From NCBI RefSeq assembly GCF_937941905.1, contig NZ_CALDGS010000155.1, positions 32,060-96,059 on the forward strand: DNA of 64,000 bases, written 5' to 3'. The translations under genes and the position numbers were made by a program. Below are positions 39,073 to 47,469 of this stretch, piece after piece. The stretch comes from an uncultured Mycolicibacterium sp. (lineage in GTDB: Bacteria; Actinomycetota; Actinomycetes; Mycobacteriales; Mycobacteriaceae). The notes beneath the pieces were generated by a model. It had not been told where the DNA came from. It did not search any database and saw nothing but the letters and a program-made list of their open reading frames with translations. Each line of letters starts with the position of its first letter. Position 1 is the first letter of the stretch.

Positions 39073-40391
39073 TGACGCAGACGCACAGCCCGCGGGAGCG
39101 GGTGATCACGCTGGGCGGCCGGGACTGGGACGAGATCGTCGCGGCCGCCCGGGCCGCCGCCGACGCCGACGCGAGCGAGCGGATCGTGGTCAACATGGGC
39201 CCGCAGCACCCGTCCACGCACGGCGTACTGCGGCTCATCCTGGAGATCGAGGGCGAGACGGTCACCGAGGCCCGCTGCGGAATCGGCTACCTGCACACCG
39301 GGATCGAGAAGAACCTGGAGTTCCGCACCTGGACCCAGGGGGTCACCTTCGTGACCCGGATGGACTACCTGTCGCCGTTCTTCAACGAGACCGCCTACTG
39401 CCTCGGGGTGGAGGCGCTGCTGGGCATCACCGACGAGATCCCGGAGCGCGCCAACGTGATCCGGGTGATGCTGATGGAGTTCAACCGGATCTCCTCGCAC
39501 CTGGTCGCGCTGGCCACCGGCGGCATGGAGCTGGGCGCGATGACCGCGATGTTCCTCGGGTTCCGGGAACGCGAGCTGATCCTGTCGCTGTTCGAGCACA
39601 TCACCGGGCTGCGGATGAACCACGCCTACATCCGCCCGGGCGGGGTGGCCGCCGACCTGCCCGACGACACCGTGCGGCGGGTCCGGGAGCTGCTCGACCT
39701 GCTGCCGCGCCGGTTCCGCGACCTCGAGCACCTGCTCGACGAGAACCCGATCTGGAAGGCGCGCAACCAGGGCATCGGGTACCTGGACCTGACCGGCTGC
39801 ATGGCGCTCGGGGTCACCGGCCCGGTGCTGCGCGCCACCGGCCTGCCGCACGACCTGCGCAGGGCGCAGCCCTACTGCGGCTACGAGCACTACGAGTTCG
39901 ACGTGGTCACCGCCGACAGCTGCGACGCCTACGGCCGATACCGGATCCGGGTGCGGGAGCTGCACGAGTCGCTGAAGATCATCGAGCAGTGCCTGGACCG
40001 GCTGCGGCCGGGCCCGGTGATGATCGAGGACCGCAAGCTGGCCTGGCCGGCCGAGCTGGAGCTCGGCCCGGACGGGCTGGGCAACTCGCCCAGGCACGTC
40101 GCGGACATCATGGGCCGCTCCATGGAGGGGCTGATCCACCACTTCAAGCTCGTCACCGAGGGCTTCCGGGTGCCGCCCGGGCAGGTCTACACGGCGGTGG
40201 AGTCCCCGCGCGGCGAGCTCGGCGTGCACCTGGTCTCCGACGGCGGCACCCGCCCGTACCGGGTGCACTTCCGCGATCCGTCGTTCACGAATCTGCAAGC
40301 GGTCCCGGCGATGTGCGAGGGCGGCCTGGTCGCCGACGTGATCGCGGCGGTGGCGTCGATCGATCCGGTGATGGGAGGGGTGGACCGCTAG
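39072..40391 (+). CDS. nuoD: NADH-quinone oxidoreductase subunit D
   Basis: A 439-residue 49-kDa-type subunit that forms the quinone pocket with NuoB and derives from the NiFe-hydrogenase large subunit. The quinone-site loop is MGPQHPSTHGVLR (42-54), followed by GYLHTGIEKNLEFRTW and the C-terminal DPVMGGVDR. No cysteine pairs for NiFe are present, as expected. It overlaps nuoC and nuoE by one base each. Confidence 0.96.
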   Translation: MTQTHSPRERVITLGGRDWDEIVAAARAAADADASERIVVNMGPQHPSTHGVLRLILEIEGETVTEARCGIGYLHTGIEKNLEFRTWTQGVTFVTRMDYLSPFFNETAYCLGVEALLGITDEIPERANVIRVMLMEFNRISSHLVALATGGMELGAMTAMFLGFRERELILSLFEHITGLRMNHAYIRPGGVAADLPDDTVRRVRELLDLLPRRFRDLEHLLDENPIWKARNQGIGYLDLTGCMALGVTGPVLRATGLPHDLRRAQPYCGYEHYEFDVVTADSCDAYGRYRIRVRELHESLKIIEQCLDRLRPGPVMIEDRKLAWPAELELGPDGLGNSPRHVADIMGRSMEGLIHHFKLVTEGFRVPPGQVYTAVESPRGELGVHLVSDGGTRPYRVHFRDPSFTNLQAVPAMCEGGLVADVIAAVASIDPVMGGVDR

Positions 40392-41068
40392 TGACGGCCG
40401 AGCGCTGCTATCCGCCCGAGGTGACCGCGCGACTGGACGCCGACGCGGCCGAGATCATCGCCCGCTATCCGCAGCCCCGGTCGGCGCTGCTGCCGCTGCT
40501 GCACCTGGTCCAGGCCGAGGACGGATACCTCACCCCGGCCGGGATCGCCTTCTGCGCAAGACATCTGGGCCTGACCGAGGCCGAAGTCGCGGCGGTCGCC
40601 ACGTTCTACTCGATGTACCGGCGCACCCCCACCGGCGACTACCTGGTCGGGGTGTGCACCAACACGCTGTGCGCGGTGCTCGGCGGCGACGCGATCCTGG
40701 ATGCGCTGCGGGAACACCTCGGCGTCGAGGTCGGCGAGACCACCCCGGACGGCAGGGTCACCCTCGAACACGTCGAGTGCAACGCCGCCTGCGACTACGC
40801 GCCGGTGGTGATGGTCAACTGGGAGTTCTTCGACAACCAGACCCCGGCGTCGGCCCGCGAGCTCGTCGACGCGCTGCGGGCCGGCAGACCACCCACGCCG
40901 GCCAGGGGCGCGGCGCCGTGCACGTTCCGCGAGACCGCCCGCATCCTGGCCGGCCTGTCCGACGGTCCCCCGCCCGACGCCGGCGGGCCCGGCCCGGCCA
41001 CCCTGGCCGGGCTGCGGGTGGCCCGGGAGCGCGGCATGACCGCACCGGAGGGAGACGGCCTGCCATGA
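40391..41068 (+). CDS. nuoE: NADH-quinone oxidoreductase subunit E
   Basis: A 225-residue thioredoxin-fold subunit carrying the [2Fe-2S] cluster N1a. Ligands are Cys89 and Cys94 (VCTNTLC) and Cys130 and Cys134 (ECNAAC). A proline-rich C-terminal tail of about 60 residues extends beyond the core, which is typical of actinobacterial NuoE. It is part of the NADH-oxidising module with NuoF and NuoG. Confidence 0.95.
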   Translation: MTAERCYPPEVTARLDADAAEIIARYPQPRSALLPLLHLVQAEDGYLTPAGIAFCARHLGLTEAEVAAVATFYSMYRRTPTGDYLVGVCTNTLCAVLGGDAILDALREHLGVEVGETTPDGRVTLEHVECNAACDYAPVVMVNWEFFDNQTPASARELVDALRAGRPPTPARGAAPCTFRETARILAGLSDGPPPDAGGPGPATLAGLRVARERGMTAPEGDGLP

Positions 41069-42381
41069 CCCCGCTGACGCCCGTGCTGAGCCGGTTCTGG
41101 GACGAACCGCAGCCGTGGACGCTGGAGACCTACCGCCGCCACGGTGGGTACCGGGCGTTGGCGAAGGCGCTGGCGACGGATCCCGACGCGGTGATCGCCA
41201 CCGTCAAGGACGCCGGGTTGCGCGGCCGCGGCGGGGCGGGCTTCCCCACCGGCACCAAGTGGTCGTTCATCCCGCAGGGCGACACCGGTGCGGCCGCCAA
41301 ACCGCACTACCTGGTGGTCAATGCCGACGAGTCCGAACCGGGCACCTGCAAGGACATCCCGCTGCTGCTGACCACCCCGCACTTCCTCGTCGAGGGGGCG
41401 ATCATCGCGGCCTACGCCATCCGGGCCCGGCACGCGTTCGTCTACCTGCGCGGCGAGGTGGTGCCGGCGCTGCGGCGGCTGCGGGCCGCGGTCGCCGAGG
41501 CCTACGCGGCCGGCTATCTCGGCCGCGACATCCTCGGCTCCGGCTACGACCTCGACCTGATCGTGCACGCCGGGGCGGGCGCCTACATCTGCGGTGAGGA
41601 GACCGCGCTGCTGGACTCGCTGGAGGGCCGGCGCGGCCAGCCCCGGCTGCGGCCGCCGTTCCCGGCGGTGGCCGGGCTGTACGCCTGCCCGACGGTGGTC
41701 AACAACGTCGAGTCGATCGCGAGCGTGCCGCCCATCCTGCTGCACGGTGTGGACTGGTTCCGCGCCATGGGGTCGGACAAGTCGCCCGGCTTCACGCTGT
41801 ACTCGCTGTCCGGACACGTCACCCGGCCCGGCCAGTACGAGGCGCCGCTGGGCATCACGCTGCGCGAACTGCTGGACTACGCCGGCGGCATCCGCGCCGG
41901 GCACCGACTGAAGTTCTGGACCCCGGGCGGGTCGTCGACCCCGCTGCTGACCGCCGAACACCTCGACGTGCCACTCGATTACGAGGGCATGGCGTCGGTC
42001 GGGTCGATGCTGGGCACCAAGGCGCTGCAGATCTTCGACGAGACCACCTGCGTGGTCCGGGCGGTGGGCCGCTGGACCCGGTTCTACGCCCACGAGTCGT
42101 GCGGCAAGTGCACGCCCTGCCGGGAGGGCACCTTTTGGCTGGTGCAGATCTACGACCGGCTGGAGGCGGGTCGGGCCACCGCCGCCGACATCGACAAGCT
42201 CGGCGACATCGCCGACATGATCCTGGGCAAGTCGTTCTGCGCGCTCGGCGACGGCGCGGCCAGCCCGATCCTGAGCTCGCTGCGCCATTTCCGCGACGAG
42301 TACCTCGCGCACCTCGACGGCGGCTGCCCGTTCGACCCGCACGCGTCGACCGTGTTCGCCACCGAGGGGGTGGGCGTGTGA
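41065..42381 (+). CDS. nuoF: NADH-quinone oxidoreductase subunit F
   Basis: A 438-residue flavoprotein where NADH binds and reduces FMN. NADH/FMN-binding segments are GLRGRGGAGFPTGTKW (51-66) and GAGAYICGEETALLDSLEG. Cluster N3 ligands are in ESCGKCTPCREGT with the fourth cysteine in KSFCALGDGA. ATGA overlap with nuoE and GTGA overlap with nuoG keep the module in step. Confidence 0.96.
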   Translation: MTPLTPVLSRFWDEPQPWTLETYRRHGGYRALAKALATDPDAVIATVKDAGLRGRGGAGFPTGTKWSFIPQGDTGAAAKPHYLVVNADESEPGTCKDIPLLLTTPHFLVEGAIIAAYAIRARHAFVYLRGEVVPALRRLRAAVAEAYAAGYLGRDILGSGYDLDLIVHAGAGAYICGEETALLDSLEGRRGQPRLRPPFPAVAGLYACPTVVNNVESIASVPPILLHGVDWFRAMGSDKSPGFTLYSLSGHVTRPGQYEAPLGITLRELLDYAGGIRAGHRLKFWTPGGSSTPLLTAEHLDVPLDYEGMASVGSMLGTKALQIFDETTCVVRAVGRWTRFYAHESCGKCTPCREGTFWLVQIYDRLEAGRATAADIDKLGDIADMILGKSFCALGDGAASPILSSLRHFRDEYLAHLDGGCPFDPHASTVFATEGVGV

Positions 42382-44732
42382 CCACCGTGCGGCTGACCAT
42401 CGACGGCGTCGAGGTCGACGTCCCGGAGGGCACCCTGGTCATCCGGGCCGCCGAACTCGCCGGCATCCGGATCCCGCGCTTCTGCGACCATCCGCTGCTG
42501 GACCCGGTGGGCGCCTGCCGGCAGTGTCTGGTCGAGATCGAGGGCCAGCGCAAGCCGATGGCGTCCTGCACCACCACGGTGCTGCCGGACATGGTGGTGC
42601 GCACCCAGGACACCTCGCCGGTCGCCGACGCCGCCCAGCGCGGGGTGATGGAGCTGCTGCTGATCAACCACCCGCTGGACTGCCCGGTCTGCGACAAGGG
42701 CGGCGAGTGCCCGCTGCAGAACCAGGCGCTGGCCCACGGCCGCGCCGAAACCCGGTTCACCGACGTCAAACGCACCTTCCCCAAACCGATCCCGATCTCG
42801 GCACAGGTGCTGCTGGACCGCGAGCGCTGTGTGCTGTGCGCCCGCTGCACCCGGTTCTCCCAACAGATCGCCGGGGACCCGTTCATCGACCTGATGGAGC
42901 GCGGCGCGCAGCAGCAGGTCGGCATCGCCGCCGGCGAGCCGTTCGACTCCTACTTCTCCGGCAACACCGTGCAGATCTGCCCGGTCGGCGCGCTGACCGG
43001 TACCGCCTACCGGTTCCGGGCCCGCCCGTTCGACCTGGTGTCGGTGCCGAGCGTGTGCGAGCACTGCGCGTCGGGCTGCGCGCTGCGCACCGACCACCGG
43101 CGCGGCGTGGTGCTGCGCCGACTGGCCGGTGACGACCCCCAGGTCAACGAGGAGTGGAACTGCGACAAGGGCCGGTGGGCGTTCACCTACACCACGGTGG
43201 CCGACCGGATCACCACCCCGCTGGTGCGCGACACCGACGGCACGCTGCGCACCGCGTCCTGGTCGGAGGCGCTGGCCACCGCCGCGGCCGGGCTGGCGGC
43301 CGCGCGCGACCGGACCGGGGTGCTCACCGGCGGCCGGGTCACCCTGGCCGACGCCTACGCCTACGCCAAGTTCGCCCGGATCGTGCTGGGCACCAACGAC
43401 ATCGACTTCCGCGTCCGGCCGCACAGCGACGAGGAGGCGGCGTTCCTGGCGGCGCACGTCGCGGGCCGCCCGGTGACGGTGACCTACGCCGACCTGGAGG
43501 CCGCCCCGGCGGTGCTGCTGGTCGGGTTCGAACCGGAGGAGGAGTCGCCGATCGTGTTCCTGCGGCTGCGCAAGGCGGTGCGCAACCGCGGGCTGCGGGT
43601 GACCGCGGTGGCCCCGCTGGCCAGCCCGGGGGTGCGCAAGCTGTCCGCCCGCCTGGTGCCGGCCCCGCCCGGCGGGGAGGCCGCCGCGCTCGACGGCCTG
43701 ACCGCCGACGCCGACCTCGCCGCACCCGGCGCGGTGATCCTGGCCGGGGAACGGCTGGCCGGGCTGCCCGGGGCGTTGTCGGCGGTGGCGCGGTTGGCCG
43801 CCGCGACCGGGGCACGGCCGGCCTGGGTTCCGCGCCGCGCCGGGGAGCGCGGGGCGCTGGAGGCCGGGGCGCTGCCGGGGCTGCTGCCCGGCGGCCGTCC
43901 GGTCGACGACGCCGCGGCCCGCGCCGAGGTGGCCGCCGCGTGGCGGGTGTCCGACCTGCCCGCCGCACCCGGGCGCGACACCGCCGGCATCCTGGCCGCC
44001 GCCCGGGCCGGGGCGCTGACCGCCCTGCTGGTCGGCGGGGTGGAACCGGACGACCTGCCCGACCCGGCGGCCGCGCTGGCCGCCCTGGACGCGGCCGGGT
44101 TCGTGGTCAGCCTCGAGCAGCGGCACAGCGCGGTGACCGAACGTGCCGACGTGGTGTTCCCGGTCGCCCCGGTGGTGGAGAAGGCCGGGGCGTTCATGAA
44201 CTGGGAGGGCCGGATCCGCTCCTTCGACGCCGCCCTGCGCAGCAGCGCCGGCAGCGACGCGCGGGTGCTGCACGTGCTGGCCGACGAGCTCGGCGTCGAT
44301 CTGGGCCTGCCCACCGTCGAGGCCGCGACGGACGAGCTGACCGCGCTGGGCCGGTGGGCCGGCCCGCCGCCGCCCGGCCCCGACGTCGCCGGCCCGCCCC
44401 CGACCGTCCCCGGCCCGGGCCGGGCGGTGCTGGCCGGGTGGCGGATGCTGCTGGACGCCGGCCGCCTGCAGGACAACGAACCGCACCTGGCCGCCACCGC
44501 GCGCCGGCCGGTGGCGCGGCTGTCGGCGGCCACCGCCGCCGGGATCGGCGCCGCCGACGGCGACCCGGTCACCGTCGGCACCGACCGCGGCACGGTCACC
44601 CTCCCGCTGGAGGTCACCGACATGGTCGACGACGTGGTGTGGCTGCCGCTGAACGCACCGGGCACACCGGTGTACCGGCGGCTCGGGGTGAGTCCCGGTG
44701 CGGTGGTGGAGATCTCGCGGGGGCGGCCATGA
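42378..44732 (+). CDS. nuoG: NADH-quinone oxidoreductase subunit G
   Basis: A 784-residue iron-sulfur subunit. N1b ligands are Cys36, Cys47, Cys50 and Cys64. The N5 set is His98, Cys102, Cys105 and Cys111. N4 is in RERCVLCARCTRF plus CPVGALTG. The extra N7 cluster is also complete (CEHCASGC, then Cys after 27 residues in NEEWNC), as in E. coli-type enzymes. The C-terminal molybdopterin-oxidoreductase-like part is Ala-rich and poorly conserved, as usual. Confidence 0.96.
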   Translation: MTTVRLTIDGVEVDVPEGTLVIRAAELAGIRIPRFCDHPLLDPVGACRQCLVEIEGQRKPMASCTTTVLPDMVVRTQDTSPVADAAQRGVMELLLINHPLDCPVCDKGGECPLQNQALAHGRAETRFTDVKRTFPKPIPISAQVLLDRERCVLCARCTRFSQQIAGDPFIDLMERGAQQQVGIAAGEPFDSYFSGNTVQICPVGALTGTAYRFRARPFDLVSVPSVCEHCASGCALRTDHRRGVVLRRLAGDDPQVNEEWNCDKGRWAFTYTTVADRITTPLVRDTDGTLRTASWSEALATAAAGLAAARDRTGVLTGGRVTLADAYAYAKFARIVLGTNDIDFRVRPHSDEEAAFLAAHVAGRPVTVTYADLEAAPAVLLVGFEPEEESPIVFLRLRKAVRNRGLRVTAVAPLASPGVRKLSARLVPAPPGGEAAALDGLTADADLAAPGAVILAGERLAGLPGALSAVARLAAATGARPAWVPRRAGERGALEAGALPGLLPGGRPVDDAAARAEVAAAWRVSDLPAAPGRDTAGILAAARAGALTALLVGGVEPDDLPDPAAALAALDAAGFVVSLEQRHSAVTERADVVFPVAPVVEKAGAFMNWEGRIRSFDAALRSSAGSDARVLHVLADELGVDLGLPTVEAATDELTALGRWAGPPPPGPDVAGPPPTVPGPGRAVLAGWRMLLDAGRLQDNEPHLAATARRPVARLSAATAAGIGAADGDPVTVGTDRGTVTLPLEVTDMVDDVVWLPLNAPGTPVYRRLGVSPGAVVEISRGRP

Positions 44733-45952
44733 CGCATCCGGATCCCACGCTGTTCGGGCACGACCCGCTGTGGCTGATCGCCGCGAAGGCGGTGGGCGTC
44801 TTCGGGTTCCTGGTGCTGACCGTGCTGGCGGCCATCCTGATCGAGCGGAAGGTCCTGGGCCGCATGCAGATGCGCTACGGGCCCAACCGGGTCGGCCCGT
44901 TCGGGCTGCTGCAGTCGGTGGCCGACGGGGTCAAGCTGGCGCTCAAGGAGGGCCTGGTGCCGGCGGGTGCGGACAAACCCGTCTACCTGCTGGCCCCGGT
45001 GATCGCGGTGATCCCGGCGTTCATGGCGTTCGCGGTGATCCCGATGGGCCCGGCGGTCTCGGTGTTCGGCCACCGCACCCCGCTGCAGCTGACCGATCTG
45101 CCGGTCGCGGTGCTCTATGTCCTGGCGGTCACCTCGGTCGGGGTGTACGGGATCGTGCTGGCCGGCTGGGCGTCCGGGTCGACCTATCCGCTGCTGGGTG
45201 GACTGCGCTCCACCGCGCAGGTGATCTCCTACGAGATCGCGATGGCGCTGTCGTTCGTGGCGGTGTTCCTCTACGCCGGCACCATGTCGACCTCCGGCAT
45301 CGTGGCCGCACAGGACGGTGTCTGGTTCGTGTTCCTGCTGCTGCCGTCCTTCCTGGTGTACGTCACGGCGATGGTCGGCGAGACCAACCGGGCGCCGTTC
45401 GACCTGCCCGAGGCCGAGGGCGAGCTGGTCGGCGGCTTCCACACCGAGTACTCGTCGCTGAAGTTCGCGATGTTCATGCTCGCCGAGTACGTGAACATGA
45501 CCACGGTCTCGGCGCTGGCCACCACGCTGTTCCTGGGCGGCTGGCACGCCCCGTGGCCGATCAGCATGCTCGACGGCGCCAACGGCGGCTGGTGGCCGCT
45601 GCTGTGGTTCACCGCCAAGGTGTGGCTGTTCATGTTCGTGTTCATGTGGCTGCGCGCCACCCTGCCGCGGCTGCGCTACGACCAGTTCATGGCGCTGGGC
45701 TGGCAGGTGCTCATCCCGGTGTCGCTGGTGTGGATCGTGCTGGTGGCCACCCTGGACGGGCTGCGCCTGCACGGCGGGCTGGGCTGGTCCGTCGGATTCA
45801 CCAGCGCCGCGGCGATGTCGGTGCTGGTGCTCGTCGTGGCGGGGTGGCGGGTCCTCGCCGCCCGGGCCCGCCGGCCGGCGCCCGCACCGCCGCCGCCGGC
45901 CGGGGCGTTCCCGGTACCGCCGTTGCCGTCGAGGGAGAAGACCCATGCCTAA
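44729..45952 (+). CDS. nuoH: NADH-quinone oxidoreductase subunit H
   Basis: A 407-residue membrane subunit with eight or nine helices that forms the quinone channel. The conserved ERKVLGRMQMRYGPNRVGPFG loop region (read as ERKVLGRM, RYGPNRVGPFG), GETNRAPFDLPEAEGELVGG and LRATLPRLRYDQ mark the family. A Pro/Ala-rich C-terminal tail of about 30 residues is added. The 3' end overlaps nuoI by 8 nt. Confidence 0.96.
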   Translation: MTHPDPTLFGHDPLWLIAAKAVGVFGFLVLTVLAAILIERKVLGRMQMRYGPNRVGPFGLLQSVADGVKLALKEGLVPAGADKPVYLLAPVIAVIPAFMAFAVIPMGPAVSVFGHRTPLQLTDLPVAVLYVLAVTSVGVYGIVLAGWASGSTYPLLGGLRSTAQVISYEIAMALSFVAVFLYAGTMSTSGIVAAQDGVWFVFLLLPSFLVYVTAMVGETNRAPFDLPEAEGELVGGFHTEYSSLKFAMFMLAEYVNMTTVSALATTLFLGGWHAPWPISMLDGANGGWWPLLWFTAKVWLFMFVFMWLRATLPRLRYDQFMALGWQVLIPVSLVWIVLVATLDGLRLHGGLGWSVGFTSAAAMSVLVLVVAGWRVLAARARRPAPAPPPPAGAFPVPPLPSREKTHA

Positions 45953-46472
45953 GTGGTGGGACGCCGTCGCCGGGTTCGGGGTGACCCTGGGGGCGATGTT
46001 CAAACGGCCGGTCACCGAACAGTATCCGGAGCGGCCCGGCCCGGTGGCCCCGCGCTACCACGGCCGCCACCAGCTCAACCGGTACCCGGACGGGCTGGAG
46101 AAGTGCATCGGCTGCGAACTGTGCGCCTGGGCCTGCCCGGCCGACGCGATCTACGTCGAGGGCGCCGACAACACCGAGACCGAGCGCTACTCCCCCGGCG
46201 AACGCTACGGCCGCGTGTACCAGATCAACTACCTGCGCTGCATCGGCTGCGGGCTGTGCATCGAGGCCTGCCCGACCCGAGCGCTGACCATGACCGACGA
46301 CTACGAGATGGCCGACGACAACCGCGCCGACCTGATCTGGGGCAAGGACCGGTTGCTGGCGCCGCTGCAGCCGGGGATGCGCCCGCCGCCGCACCCGATG
46401 GCGCCGGGCAGCACCGACGAGGACTACTACCTGGGCCGGGTCGGCGCCGAAACCCCGGAGGTCGCACCGTGA
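45945..46472 (+). CDS. nuoI: NADH-quinone oxidoreductase subunit I
   Basis: A 175-residue 8Fe ferredoxin-like subunit (clusters N6a and N6b) that wires NuoG to NuoB. The two motifs are CIGCELCAWACP (Cys54, 57, 60 and 64) and CIGCGLCIEACP (Cys99, 102, 105 and 109). An amphipathic N terminus (MPKWWDAVAGFG) anchors it to the membrane. GTGA overlap leads into nuoJ. Confidence 0.96.
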   Translation: MPKWWDAVAGFGVTLGAMFKRPVTEQYPERPGPVAPRYHGRHQLNRYPDGLEKCIGCELCAWACPADAIYVEGADNTETERYSPGERYGRVYQINYLRCIGCGLCIEACPTRALTMTDDYEMADDNRADLIWGKDRLLAPLQPGMRPPPHPMAPGSTDEDYYLGRVGAETPEVAP

Positions 46473-47173
46473 CCGGGGAGGCGCTGGCGTTCTGGGGGCT
46501 CGGGGCGGTCGCGCTGGCCGGTGCCGTCGGCGTGGTCGCCGCGCGCAAGGCGGTGTACTCGGCGATGTTCCTGGCCGCCACCATGATCGCGCTCGCCGGG
46601 CTGTACCTGGCCCAGGACGCGATGTTCCTCGGGGTGGTGCAGGTGGTGGTCTACACCGGCGCGGTGATGATGCTGTTCCTGTTCGTGCTCATGCTGATCG
46701 GCGTCGACACCCCGGAGTCGCTGGTGGAGACGCTGCGCGGGCAGCGGGCGGCCACCCTGGCCGCCGGCCTCGGATTCGGCGTGGCACTGATCGCCGGGAT
46801 CGGCACGGTCTCCACCGCCGGGGTGGCCGGGCTGGACGCGGCGAACGCCGACGGCAACGTGGAAGGCCTTGCCGCGCTGATCTTCTCCCGCTACCTGTGG
46901 GCGTTCGAGTTGACCAGCGCGTTGCTCATCACCGCCGCCCTCGGCGCGATGGTGCTGGCGCACCGGGAGCGTTTCGACCGGCGCCGCACCCAGCGCGAGC
47001 TGTCCCAGCAGCGGTTCGCCCATCTCGAACACCCCACCCCGCTGCCCGCCCCCGGGGTGTACGCCCGGCACAACGCCGTCGACATCCCGGCCCGGCTGCC
47101 CGACGGCCGGCCCGCCGAGCTGTCGGTCAGCCCGATCCTGCGCAGCCGCGACCCGAACGGGGGGCACCGGTGA
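46469..47173 (+). CDS. nuoJ: NADH-quinone oxidoreductase subunit J
   Basis: A 234-residue membrane subunit with five predicted helices. TM3 contains the flexible pi-bulge region VVQVVVYTGAVMMLFLFVLM, which couples quinone chemistry to proton pumping. A long hydrophilic C terminus (about 60 residues, PTPLPAPGVYARHNAVDIPA) extends beyond the last helix. GTG start 46469 overlaps nuoI by 4 nt. Confidence 0.95.
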   Translation: MTGEALAFWGLGAVALAGAVGVVAARKAVYSAMFLAATMIALAGLYLAQDAMFLGVVQVVVYTGAVMMLFLFVLMLIGVDTPESLVETLRGQRAATLAAGLGFGVALIAGIGTVSTAGVAGLDAANADGNVEGLAALIFSRYLWAFELTSALLITAALGAMVLAHRERFDRRRTQRELSQQRFAHLEHPTPLPAPGVYARHNAVDIPARLPDGRPAELSVSPILRSRDPNGGHR

Positions 47174-47469
47174 GTCCTGAGCACTACCTGTACCTGTCGG
47201 CGCTGCTGTTCACCATCGGCGCGACCGGGGTGCTGCTACGGCGCAACGCCATCGTCATGTTCATGTGCGTCGAGTTGATGCTCAACGCGGTGAATCTGGC
47301 GCTGGTGACGTTCTCCCGGCTGCACGGCGGTCTCGACGGCCAGGTGGTCGCCTTCTTCACCATGGTGGTGGCCGCCTGCGAGGTGGTGGTCGGGCTGGCC
47401 ATCATCATGGCGATCTTCCGCACCCGCCGGTCGGCGTCGGTCGACGATGCACACCTGCTGAGGCACTGA
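47170..47469 (+). CDS. nuoK: NADH-quinone oxidoreductase subunit K
   Basis: A 99-residue three-helix antiporter-related subunit. The membrane glutamate in MCVELMLNAVNL and the second in AACEVVVGLAI are both present, as needed for the proton path. It begins with GTG inside the nuoJ stop codon and shares one base with the nuoL start. Confidence 0.96.
   Translation: MSPEHYLYLSALLFTIGATGVLLRRNAIVMFMCVELMLNAVNLALVTFSRLHGGLDGQVVAFFTMVVAACEVVVGLAIIMAIFRTRRSASVDDAHLLRH

Noticed and set aside
42150..44486. 778-codon open frame antisense to nuoG, and similar long minus-strand frames across the nuo operon
   Set aside because: GC-rich shadows of real genes: compositions of Arg/Ala/Gly/His/Gln with no recognisable motif, while the plus strand encodes complete complex I subunits.
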